This document shows, in pieces, positions 6,027 through 13,526 of a DNA stretch of 33,222 nucleotides; the first letter of the stretch is position 1, and the number at the start of each line of letters is the position of its first letter. A program made the position numbers and the translations under genes. A model generated the notes under the pieces. The model saw only the letters and a program-made list of their open reading frames with translations. It did not search any database and was not told where the DNA came from. Source of the stretch: Ruminococcus sp. (GTDB lineage Bacteria; Bacillota; Clostridia; Oscillospirales; Ruminococcaceae); contig NZ_JAILMR010000099.1 in NCBI RefSeq assembly GCF_024692365.1, positions 1 to 33,222 of the forward strand, read 5' to 3'.

Positions 6027-7667
6027 TCACTTCAAAAACGCCAGTACAAACACCGCAGGCGAATTCCAGTATATGGTTATCTCGTTCAGTGAATAGCTCG
6101 CAGGCAGATCCGCAAAGCATTTCATGGGCGGAGTGTCAGATGGTATGACCGCCTGAGCGAAGGGATCGCTGAGCCCCTTGTTCGGACCGCCCGATACCAT
6201 ACCGGGCATACATTCGTCTATGCCGTCAGCAAAGGCAGGGCGAAGATGCAGTTCGTTCACTCGGAATTCTCCGATTCCGGATACATAGCTGATACCCAGG
6301 GCATTTTTGCCCATCAGATAATCAAGCTGATTAGCCGCATACTCCTTTGCGGCTTCATCACCGTTTAGCAGATAGTTAACCGCGAACGCCATGCCGTTTT
6401 TCATAACGCTCATATTGCTGCCCCAATGATAGCCTGCACGGTCAAGTGCCAGACCGTAGCCGCTATTTTCCGAAAGCTTTTTAAGTCTCTCCGCATGATC
6501 TCCAAAAGCCTTTTTCAGCATATCCGCGGTTTCATCGGAACTTCCATTTTCCGCCAGCAGATACGCCAGCGAACCCAGTCCGCCTACCTCGCCGTAGCCG
6601 AATTCCGTCAGCGGGAAATTCTTTGCCATCTGCGCCAACATCTTGTCTTTATATAATGTATCCCCAGTCAGCGAGTACATCTCGGCATAAGCCCAGTATC
6701 TGTTGGAAAAATCATCGCGCTCATAATAGCCGCCCGTATTGCAGCCATCGGGATTTTTGAAGTCGATAAACTCGGGGTGTGCTTCCAGCCATTCAGCAGA
6801 CTTTTTCGCCGCTTTGCACAGAACTTCAGCGAAACTATTGTCGAACTTTTTATAGATACCGCTTGCCAGCGCCGTTACAGCCGTGAAGTCAGCCACTGCC
6901 ATCGACGACACAGGGAAAACCACCAGCGGTGCGGTGTCATCCTCGGGCATAACGAAAGGAGCGTGCTGCATGGTCGTGACCTTGTGATACACCCCGCCGT
7001 CCTCACGCTGCATTTTCAGCAGCCATTCAAGTTCGTAACGTATCTCGGTGAGAATATCGGGCATAGCGCCATCGGGGATATCAAGCTTCAGATCATCAAA
7101 GGCTTTCGGAAAAAGTCTGTATGCATAAAGCAGATGTGCCGCCGCCACTGCCCCAGCAGTAACGTATCTGCCATAATCTCCCGCATCATGCCAGCCACCT
7201 GAAACATCAAGGGTTATGCTGTCATCTTCATACAGTGAGGCTGCCGAACAATGGCATGGTTTATGCTGGTATACGCCCGCATATTTCGGTTCAAGTGCGC
7301 ATCCGCATCGAAGATAGTAGTATGCTTTTGAGGTATCATACAACAGCTTGTCATAAACATCGCCGCCTATCCTGAAAACCGCAGAAGTCCTGCCGCCTGC
7401 GTGAACGCGGTAGCTGCCCTCAGTTTTCAGTTCGGAAAAATCAGCCGTGCATACAGTATCGCCCGAATCCTCATCATAGCCGAAATGTACGGTCTTGCCT
7501 GTAAATACGACATTGCCGTTCTCGTCACATACCGTGAAGTCATCAGCTTCAAAGGGCATAACACCTATCTTTCGGCGTTCGGGAGTATATCCCGCCTGAT
7601 CTACGAATATGCCGAAAGGTGTGTATCTCACCTTCGGGGCAGAACTGTCAAAATATTCCTTATCCAT
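6027..7667 (-). CDS. GH9 glycoside hydrolase (cellodextrinase/endoglucanase type), cytoplasmic
   Basis: 546 aa; AAGGAG 7 nt before ATG 7667. Residues 15-100 are an Ig-like CelD_N domain (FGIFVDQAGYTPERRKIGVM). The (alpha/alpha)6 catalytic domain follows: GGWHDAGDYGRYVTAG holds the catalytic Asp pair (D161, D164), and LNEITIYWNSPAVF near the end holds the acid Glu (E529). A Cys/His cluster (RCGCALEPKYAGVYQHKPCHC region, 120-140) resembles the zinc site of CelD-type enzymes. There is no signal peptide, dockerin or carbohydrate-binding module, so it should act inside the cell on imported cellodextrins or related beta-glucans (inference; family GH9 also includes exo-glucosaminidases). It is monocistronic, with its own promoter and terminator. 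Confidence 0.92.
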   Translation of the reverse strand: MDKEYFDSSAPKVRYTPFGIFVDQAGYTPERRKIGVMPFEADDFTVCDENGNVVFTGKTVHFGYDEDSGDTVCTADFSELKTEGSYRVHAGGRTSAVFRIGGDVYDKLLYDTSKAYYYLRCGCALEPKYAGVYQHKPCHCSAASLYEDDSITLDVSGGWHDAGDYGRYVTAGAVAAAHLLYAYRLFPKAFDDLKLDIPDGAMPDILTEIRYELEWLLKMQREDGGVYHKVTTMQHAPFVMPEDDTAPLVVFPVSSMAVADFTAVTALASGIYKKFDNSFAEVLCKAAKKSAEWLEAHPEFIDFKNPDGCNTGGYYERDDFSNRYWAYAEMYSLTGDTLYKDKMLAQMAKNFPLTEFGYGEVGGLGSLAYLLAENGSSDETADMLKKAFGDHAERLKKLSENSGYGLALDRAGYHWGSNMSVMKNGMAFAVNYLLNGDEAAKEYAANQLDYLMGKNALGISYVSGIGEFRVNELHLRPAFADGIDECMPGMVSGGPNKGLSDPFAQAVIPSDTPPMKCFADLPASYSLNEITIYWNSPAVFVLAFLK

Positions 7668-7705
7668 AGCATATCTCCTTTCGGGGAAGCAAACTTTTAT
7701 ACTAT

Positions 7706-7733
7706 ATTATAACATCTCAAACGAAAATGTCAA
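7706..7733 (-). promoter_or_regulatory. Promoter of GH9 gene
   Basis: On the minus strand: TTGACA (7728-7733), 16 nt, TATAAT (7706-7711), preceded by TGT (extended -10). The leader is about 30 nt. The rest of the 310-bp divergent region to 7977 holds only the GGDEF promoter and AT-rich DNA. Confidence 0.8.
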
Positions 7734-7856
7734 TCGGATAAAAAATCAAAAAATAGAACAAACCTATAATTTTTTCATAGCACCGCCTAATACACGCCGT
7801 TATCTGTCGTTATACCATTTAATATATTTATATTCCAAAATCATTTATGATATATA

Positions 7857-7885
7857 TTGATTTTTTTGACAATATGTGATATAAT
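7857..7885 (+). promoter_or_regulatory. Promoter of GGDEF gene 1
   Basis: TTGATT (7857-7862), 17 nt, TATAAT (7880-7885), preceded by TGA (extended -10). The leader of about 85 nt contains a small hairpin, CAGGC (7906-7910) with GCCTG (7920-7924), and AAGGTGAT at 6 nt before the ATG. Confidence 0.65.
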
Positions 7886-7977
7886 AAATCAAACATAACC
7901 AATTTCAGGCGTATGGTATGCCTGTTTATGCACTTACCTCTGTAACGTTGTAAATTAATGTAAGAAGGTGATCTGCT

Positions 7978-9396
7978 ATGAGCAATACCAAAGATCCATC
8001 ATCATCTGCTAAAACACGGCTTTCAGTTTCCATACGATTGCCGATACTTATTATCACGAGCTTTCTGCTGATAATCGTTACCGTAATAATTCTTGTTTAT
8101 ATGCGGTTTGAAAAACGAACTGTCGAAGAATATACCGCCATGGGAAAAAGTGCTACACAACTTATGGCGAACACTTTCGACGCAGATAAGATACCTCTGT
8201 ACCTTGAAAAAAATTTCGAGCTTGAAGAATACAACGAGATACGCGAAGATCTCATACAGCTAAAAACCAACTATCCTGACGTTATGTATATGTATATATA
8301 CCACTTTATCCCCGAGGGCGGCGAGGTCATATTCGATCTTGACAGTGATTTCAGCCTTGATGCCGACCCACCGGGAACGCTGTACGAGCCCGATCCGTCT
8401 GTACTTGAATACATGGACGATCTCTGCACAGGCAAGGATATCCCAGTACTGACAGGTGATACCACCGACGGATATATGTTGACCTATATGCGCCCCGTAT
8501 TCAACAGCAAAGGCGAGTACGCCTGCCATGTATGCGTCGATTTCTCGATGGAAGATCTTCACAAGCAGGATCTCCGTTTCGTGTTGGGTCTGCTTATAGC
8601 CCTGATAATCGTCATGATAATCATCACGGTCATGGATATCATTTATATGCGGTGGAATATCACAGGTCCCATCGACCGAATGAAAAATGCCACTGATAAA
8701 TTCTCCTATGAAAAAGAATCCGATTACGAGGAAAATATCCGCATAATGGAAGATCTGAATATTCGTACAGGCGATGAGATCGAGGTCATATATCAGCTGT
8801 TCGTGGCATTCATGAAAAACAACCTGAAATATATGCATAACCTCAGCGAAGCCGAAAACGACATCAAGTCAAAAGATGCCCAGATAGGTCAGATAAGCGA
8901 AGAAGCTTACCGCGATACTCTCACAAGTGTCGGCAGCAAGACCGCCTACACCAAGAAAGTCAAGGAACTCAATGAGGCTATACACAACGGTCAGTGCGAT
9001 TTCGCTATCGTCATGGTGGATATGAACGATCTCAAAAAGATAAACGATGTTCACGGTCACAAGGCGGGCGATATGTACATAAAAGGCTGCTGCCATCTGA
9101 TATGCGAAACATTCAAGCACTCCCCTGTTTACCGAATAGGCGGTGATGAATTTGTGGCGATACTACAAGGACAGGATCTGGAAAACAGGCAAAGCCTTGT
9201 TGAGGGTCTAAGGAATGACCTCAGCGAAGCCTATTCCAACGAAGACCTCGACCCATGGCTGCGCTACTCAGCCGCTGTCGGCATGGCGGATTACGCTTCC
9301 GATGACAACACCTTTGAACTGGTATTCAAACGCGCCGATCAGGCAATGTACGAAGATAAAAAGCGATTCAAAGAACAGCACGGCAGCTACCGCTGA
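7978..9396 (+). CDS. Membrane-bound diguanylate cyclase (GGDEF)
   Basis: 472 aa. Membrane helices lie at about residues 20-43 and 201-223 and enclose an outside domain of about 155 residues, an extracellular PAS/Cache-like sensor by position and size. A HAMP-like linker (NITGPIDRMKNATDKFSYE) and a helical stretch lead to the GGDEF domain (about 305-465). The catalytic motif is intact: YRIGGDEFVAIL with GGDEF at 388-392, and MVDMNDLKKINDVHGH upstream for Mg/GTP binding. The product should be cyclic di-GMP made from two GTP. The inhibitory-site RxxD normally just before GGDEF is absent (FKHSPVYR), so product feedback is probably weak. The ligand is unknown. It is monocistronic between its own promoter and a strong terminator. 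Confidence 0.93.
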   Translation: MSNTKDPSSSAKTRLSVSIRLPILIITSFLLIIVTVIILVYMRFEKRTVEEYTAMGKSATQLMANTFDADKIPLYLEKNFELEEYNEIREDLIQLKTNYPDVMYMYIYHFIPEGGEVIFDLDSDFSLDADPPGTLYEPDPSVLEYMDDLCTGKDIPVLTGDTTDGYMLTYMRPVFNSKGEYACHVCVDFSMEDLHKQDLRFVLGLLIALIIVMIIITVMDIIYMRWNITGPIDRMKNATDKFSYEKESDYEENIRIMEDLNIRTGDEIEVIYQLFVAFMKNNLKYMHNLSEAENDIKSKDAQIGQISEEAYRDTLTSVGSKTAYTKKVKELNEAIHNGQCDFAIVMVDMNDLKKINDVHGHKAGDMYIKGCCHLICETFKHSPVYRIGGDEFVAILQGQDLENRQSLVEGLRNDLSEAYSNEDLDPWLRYSAAVGMADYASDDNTFELVFKRADQAMYEDKKRFKEQHGSYR

Positions 9397-9411
9397 TATC
9401 CACAAGAAAAC

Positions 9412-9451
9412 AAGGCACTTCTGTTACCAAAATTACAGAAGTGCCTTTTAC
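9412..9451 (+). terminator. Intrinsic terminator of GGDEF gene 1
   Basis: AAGGCACTTCTGT (9412-9424) pairs perfectly with ACAGAAGTGCCTT (9435-9447), followed by TTTAC, 15 nt after the stop codon. Confidence 0.9.
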
Positions 9452-9464
9452 ATATTACATACAA

Positions 9465-9492
9465 AAAAGAGACTGCCGAAGCAGTCTCTTTT
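9465..9492 (-). terminator. Bidirectional terminator between convergent genes
   Basis: AAAAGAGACTGC (9465-9476), CGAA tetraloop, GCAGTCTCTTTT (9481-9492). The arms themselves give A/T tracts on both sides. It lies 22 nt after the stop of the minus-strand cell-wall hydrolase. Confidence 0.85.
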
Positions 9493-9513
9493 AAATATAT
9501 AGGAATAGGAAAT

Positions 9514-10428
9514 TTATATAGAATAGAAATGGTTCATGCTGCCATCGCCCCAGAAACCAAGATAACCATGGTTGAAATCCTCGGGGTGTTCAAGATACAT
9601 ATCAACAGCTGCCTTAACACTGGGTGTTACCTGATAGGAATAAGTACCAAGGTAAAGTGTCCACTCAAGACCTGAGAACTGGTTGGGCTGAGTAAGTACG
9701 CCCCAAATTGTGTTGGGGAATCTGGAGTCGTTAACACGGTTCATAACGACCTCAACGACCTTAGCCTTTTCGTACTCGCTTATCCAGTTAGCGCCGTACT
9801 CATGGCCTACAACGTTGCACAGCCAGATGTATTCTTCATCTGTTACCTGTATCTTTCTGCCGTTGTCCTGCTGTTCCTCTGCCTGAGTTTCCTCAGCAGG
9901 TTCTTCGGAAGAAGTCTCCTCAGCAGGCTGCTCCTCATAAACAGGCTCGCTCTCAACATACTCGGGTTCCTCATATACGGGAACTTCCTCGTAAACGGGT
10001 TCTTCGTAATACTGTTCACTTACTGTCTCGGGAACTTCCTCAACAACAGGAACAGTAGTAACTGCGGGTGCAGAAGCTGCCTTCTTCTCAACCTTCTTTT
10101 CTTCTGCGGAAGTCTTGGTAGTCTTCTTGGAATCCTTTGTGGTTTCAGTCTTCTTTTCAGCCTTCTTAGTAGTAACTGCTGTTGTCACAACAGTGATCTT
10201 GTCCTCAACTGCTTCTTCAGAGGTAGTTTCCTCATCGGTAACAGTTTCATCTGAGGTAGTCTCATCATCGGTGGTATCCTCGTCATCTGTGGTCAGTTCA
10301 GAGAATGTCTTGACAGTTACATTTTCATTTGCGCTGCCGCTATTGTTTGCCGCCTGATAAGTAAATCCTGCGAAAGCTCCTGTAGCAACCATACATACTA
10401 CAACGGCTGCGATCTTAAGTTTAGTCAT
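9514..10428 (-). CDS. Secreted SleB-type cell-wall hydrolase with acidic/Lys linker
   Basis: 304 aa from ATG 10428, which has AAAGGA 7 nt upstream; the in-frame ATG at 10446 has none. The signal peptide is about residues 1-21 (MTKLKIAAVVVCMVATGAFA). About 170 residues of low complexity follow: an acidic Thr/Asp/Glu block (TTDDEDTTDDETTSDE), a Lys/Thr block, and repeats of EEPVYEEVPVYEEP type. The C-terminal 105 residues are a Hydrolase_2 (SleB) domain: VVGHEYGANW carries the conserved first Glu, then VVEVVMNRVNDSRFPNTI and QPNQFSG. SleB-family enzymes are lytic transglycosylases of peptidoglycan. The usual EAxGE is changed here to EYGAN, so the second Glu is missing. The long linker suggests reach through the wall. 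It has its own promoter and terminator; a role in sporulation is not implied by context. Confidence 0.85.
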   Translation of the reverse strand: MTKLKIAAVVVCMVATGAFAGFTYQAANNSGSANENVTVKTFSELTTDDEDTTDDETTSDETVTDEETTSEEAVEDKITVVTTAVTTKKAEKKTETTKDSKKTTKTSAEEKKVEKKAASAPAVTTVPVVEEVPETVSEQYYEEPVYEEVPVYEEPEYVESEPVYEEQPAEETSSEEPAEETQAEEQQDNGRKIQVTDEEYIWLCNVVGHEYGANWISEYEKAKVVEVVMNRVNDSRFPNTIWGVLTQPNQFSGLEWTLYLGTYSYQVTPSVKAAVDMYLEHPEDFNHGYLGFWGDGSMNHFYSI

Positions 10429-10488
10429 ATTATAATCCTTTCTCATTTATCTGTGGTTATTAATCTCTGTCTTTTGTTCACGTTGACT

Positions 10489-10517
10489 ATAATAGCATAT
10501 TTCACGAAAGATTACAA
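10489..10517 (-). promoter_or_regulatory. Promoter of SleB-type hydrolase gene
   Basis: On the minus strand: TTGTAA (10512-10517), 17 nt, TATTAT (10489-10494), preceded by TGC (extended -10). Confidence 0.6.
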
Positions 10518-10769
10518 GAAGGTTACAATGGTTTTCCATTTTGTAAACACTTCCAAGCTTACAAAAGACTTAAATTTTATTAACTTTGCACAACAAAATC
10601 ACCCATCATTTTACCATATCTTGAACTTAATTATATGTTTTAATCATTAATCAAAAGAGAAATTCCCCGAAAAATATGTATTTTCGCCCTATTGCGAGCC
10701 GTTTTTTTACCCGATTTCGCAGTATCAAAAATCATTTTTTTGAGGTTGCTTTAGTCATATAGTACAAGT
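10518..10769. other. Intergenic region without recognisable gene
   Basis: This 250-bp AT-rich part lies between the divergent SleB and GH95 promoters. I see no start codon with a ribosome site, no strong hairpin and no repeat. A run GAGCCGTTTTTTTACCCGATTTCG near 10695 is not part of any structure I can support. Confidence 0.5.
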
Positions 10770-10783
10770 TGTAAGCGATTACA
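10770..10783. promoter_or_regulatory. cre-like operator (CcpA/LacI family) upstream of GH95 gene
   Basis: TGTAAGCGATTACA fits the catabolite-response consensus TGWAANCGNTNWCA at every position and is a near-perfect palindrome with a central CG. It lies 67 bp upstream of the -35 of the GH95 promoter. Binding by CcpA or another LacI-family regulator is inferred from the family consensus; no such regulator gene is in the window. Confidence 0.6.
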
Positions 10784-10850
10784 TTTTTGAAACATTAACC
10801 AGCTGAAATGGGAATGTTAAAGCTCTCCTCTTTGGCATTCTTCACGGGTC

Positions 10851-10879
10851 TTTACTTTTCAACTCAAATATGTTATAAT
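10851..10879 (+). promoter_or_regulatory. Promoter of GH95 gene
   Basis: TTTACT (10851-10856), 17 nt, TATAAT (10874-10879), preceded by TGT (extended -10). The start point near 10886 would leave only about 4 nt before the ATG at 10890, which supports the downstream ATG 10920 as the true start. Confidence 0.65.
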
Positions 10880-10919
10880 ATTTATATATATGTCTTTTCA
10901 ACAGAATGGCGGTGTGCTT

Positions 10920-13211
10920 ATGGTCAACAAAAGGATATGGTTCAAGACTCCCGCAGAAGACTGGAATGTTGCTCTGCCTGTCGGTAACGGCAGGATAGGC
11001 GGTATGTGTTTTGGCAAGCCCCTTTGCGAGACCATACAGCTCAACGAGGATTCCATATGGTCGGGCGGATACCGCAAGCGGAATAACGCTTCCGCTCTCC
11101 CGAATCTTGAAAAGGTCAGGCAGCTGCTTTGCGAGGAAAAGATATCCGAAGCCGAAAAGATAGTTGATGAAGCTTTCTGCGGCACTCCAGAAAGTCAGCG
11201 GCATTATATGCCCCTCGGCGACCTCACGATATACCATTATAAAGAGGACACCTGCGAATACATTGAACGCTCACTTGACCTTGTGAATGCTGTCTGTGAA
11301 ACACGCTATTCAATAAACGGCACAAACTTCACAAGACGTGTGATATGTTCCGAACCTGCGCAGGTCATGGCGGTGTGCATTGAAGCCGACAAGCCCGCAT
11401 CTGTATCGGTAAAGGTCGGCATCGGCGGCAGAGATGATTATTTCGATGATAACACCCCTATCAACGATACCGACATCCTTTACTACGGCGGAAGCGGTTC
11501 CGAGGACGGCATACGTTTTGCCGCTTATATCCGCGTTATCGGCGAAGGCGGTACCGTTGGCAGACTTGGCAGCAATATCGTGACCGATGACTGCGACCGA
11601 GTGACCATAATACTCGGCGCACAGACAGATTTCCGTGTGACCGATTATAAAAAGGCAGCCGAACTTGATGTTCTCACAGCTGCCGAAAAGACATTCGACG
11701 AACTTCTGAAAGAACACACCGAGGATTATCGCAGTTACTTTGACAGGGCTTCGATAACCTTTGAAGATAATGCAGACAGCACTCTCCCCACCGATGAAAG
11801 GCTTGCCGCTGTAAAGGCAGGCAAGGTGGATAACGGGCTTGTTACGCTGTATTTCGATTTCGGCAGATACCTGATGATATCGGGCAGCCGCGAGGGTACA
11901 CTTCCGCTGAATCTTCAAGGGATATGGAACAAAGATATGTGGCCTGCATGGGGCAGTAAGTTCACGGTGAATATCAACACCGAGATGAATTACTGGTGTG
12001 CAGAACCCTGCGGTCTTGGCGATTTGCATATGCCGCTGTTTGACCTTATCGAGCGTATGCGCCCGAATGGCAGAGAAACAGCCCGCGAGATGTACGGATG
12101 CGGCGGATTCGTCTGTCACCACAATACCGATATCTGGGGTGACACTGCACCGCAGGATCACTGGATACCCGGTACTCAGTGGGTCACAGGTGCTGCGTGG
12201 CTGTGTACCCATATATGGGAACACTGGCTGTTCACCCGCGATAAAGACTTCCTTGCACAGAAATACGATACCATGAAAGAGGCTGCAAAGTTCTTCGTGG
12301 ATTTCCTTATAGACGACGGCTGCGGCAGACTTGTCACCGCGCCATCGGTATCCCCCGAAAACACCTATATTACCGCAAGCGGTGCGAAGGGGTCTGTATG
12401 TATTGGACCTTCCATGGACAGCCAGATAATCCATCAGCTTTTCTCCGCCGTGATAGAAGCGGGAAAGATTCTTGACACCGATAAAGATTTCGGCGAAAAA
12501 CTGCGCACCATGCGCGATAAACTGCCCAAGCCCGAGATTGGTAAGTACGGGCAGATAAAAGAATGGGCTGTGGACTACGACGAAGCCGAACCGGGTCACA
12601 GGCACATCAGCCAGCTTTACGCACTGTATCCTGCGGATATGATATCCGTAAGGCACACCCCAGAACTCGCCAAGGCGGCAAAAGCGACAATCGAGCGCAG
12701 ACTTTCCCACGGCGGAGGTCACACAGGCTGGTCAAGGGCGTGGATAATCAACCACTGGGCAAGACTTCATGACGGTGTAAAGGTCAAGGAGAATATCGAG
12801 GCACTGCTGGCGAATTCGACTTCGGACAATCTGTTCGATATGCATCCGCCTTTCCAGATAGACGGCAATTTCGGTGCGGCGGCAGGTATAGCCGAGTCAC
12901 TTCTGCAAAGCCAGAACGGTGAGATACAGCTTCTCCCAGCCATTAGCCCCGACTGGAAAAACGGCAGTTTCAGGGGACTTCACGCAAGGGGCGGATATGT
13001 CATAGACTGTAAATGGCAGAACTGCCGACCCACCGGATGCACCGTCACTCCGAAACAAGACGGCAGATGCACCATAGTTATACCTAAGGACTGCAAAGTG
13101 CAAAACGTCAGCGCTGAATTTGAATACCACGACGACCGCATAGTGGTCAGCGCAAAGGCGGGCAATAGCTTTGAGATAGTCTTTGAACCGATGAACGGTA
13201 AAAAACAATGA
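10920..13211 (+). CDS. GH95 alpha-L-fucosidase-type glycoside hydrolase, cytoplasmic
   Basis: 763 aa from ATG 10920 (GGCGG 7 nt upstream). The protein begins KRIWFKTPAEDWNVALPVGNGR, the usual start of the family N-terminal beta domain. Catalytic residues expected for GH95 (from Bifidobacterium AfcA) are present: the Asn pair in VNINTEMNYW (N351, N353), the acid Glu in GQIKEW (E548) and Asp in FQIDGNFG (D648). Family members hydrolyse alpha-1,2-fucosyl links of xyloglucan or mucin glycans by inversion, and some are alpha-L-galactosidases. There is no signal peptide, so the substrate must be imported oligosaccharide. It is probably the first gene of a unit that also holds the small pseudogene (ATGA overlap) and the GH26 lipoprotein, since no terminator is seen between them. 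The cre-like site upstream suggests sugar repression. Confidence 0.93.
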   Translation: MVNKRIWFKTPAEDWNVALPVGNGRIGGMCFGKPLCETIQLNEDSIWSGGYRKRNNASALPNLEKVRQLLCEEKISEAEKIVDEAFCGTPESQRHYMPLGDLTIYHYKEDTCEYIERSLDLVNAVCETRYSINGTNFTRRVICSEPAQVMAVCIEADKPASVSVKVGIGGRDDYFDDNTPINDTDILYYGGSGSEDGIRFAAYIRVIGEGGTVGRLGSNIVTDDCDRVTIILGAQTDFRVTDYKKAAELDVLTAAEKTFDELLKEHTEDYRSYFDRASITFEDNADSTLPTDERLAAVKAGKVDNGLVTLYFDFGRYLMISGSREGTLPLNLQGIWNKDMWPAWGSKFTVNINTEMNYWCAEPCGLGDLHMPLFDLIERMRPNGRETAREMYGCGGFVCHHNTDIWGDTAPQDHWIPGTQWVTGAAWLCTHIWEHWLFTRDKDFLAQKYDTMKEAAKFFVDFLIDDGCGRLVTAPSVSPENTYITASGAKGSVCIGPSMDSQIIHQLFSAVIEAGKILDTDKDFGEKLRTMRDKLPKPEIGKYGQIKEWAVDYDEAEPGHRHISQLYALYPADMISVRHTPELAKAAKATIERRLSHGGGHTGWSRAWIINHWARLHDGVKVKENIEALLANSTSDNLFDMHPPFQIDGNFGAAAGIAESLLQSQNGEIQLLPAISPDWKNGSFRGLHARGGYVIDCKWQNCRPTGCTVTPKQDGRCTIVIPKDCKVQNVSAEFEYHDDRIVVSAKAGNSFEIVFEPMNGKKQ

Positions 13212-13495
13212 TATACTATGTTATGGCAGAGGTAATCCCCGCTGATAACAATAATGAAAAAGAGTTTTAAAGCGGCGCTTACCTCAACTGCTTCATAGAA
13301 GCTGAAAATGAGAGCGCGGCTTTAAAAGGCACAAAAGAATACGCAGATGAACAAGGCTGGATATTCAAATGCCTTAAAGAAATATCCGCAGCAAAGAGAG
13401 ATACTTACTCCGATGAAGATATGATTGAGATATACGATGAAGCTTGCGAGTACGGCGTTTCGGGTATATTTTATACATGGTCTGAACAGCAGTGA
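13208..13495 (+). pseudogene. Small unknown protein gene with one internal stop codon
   Basis: ATG 13208 overlaps the GH95 stop (ATGA). The frame runs 95 codons to TGA 13493-13495 but is broken once by TAA at 13268-13270 (codon 21). Both sides read as protein: MIYYVMAEVIPADNNNEKEF before, and SGAYLNCFIEAENESAAL, ADEQGWIFKCLKEI, DEACEYGVSGIFYTWSE after. The acidic composition and smooth frame after the stop argue for a recent single-base loss of a small soluble protein. Stop readthrough or a sequencing error cannot be excluded. The family is not recognised. Confidence 0.6.
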
Positions 13496-13526
13496 GGTGC
13501 GGAAGGAGAGGAAAGTAAACAGTAAA

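Noticed and set aside
7866-7885. TTGACA at 7866 as -35 for the TATAAT at 7880
   Set aside because: The spacing is only 8 nt. TTGATT at 7857 gives 17 nt and is used instead.
9802-10254. 150-aa Leu/Phe-rich plus-strand reading frame resembling a membrane protein
   Set aside because: It is the complement of the Glu/Thr/Lys-rich linker of the SleB-type protein; GAA and GAG codons read as TTC and CTC. No ribosome site.
11310-12722. 470-codon open frame antisense to the GH95 gene
   Set aside because: No ribosome site or domain; the opposite strand holds a complete GH95 with all catalytic residues. It is a codon-bias shadow.
13425-13526. 34-residue N-terminal extension of the GH26 lipoprotein
   Set aside because: It overlaps the pseudogene in another frame and would bury the lipoprotein signal peptide inside the protein.
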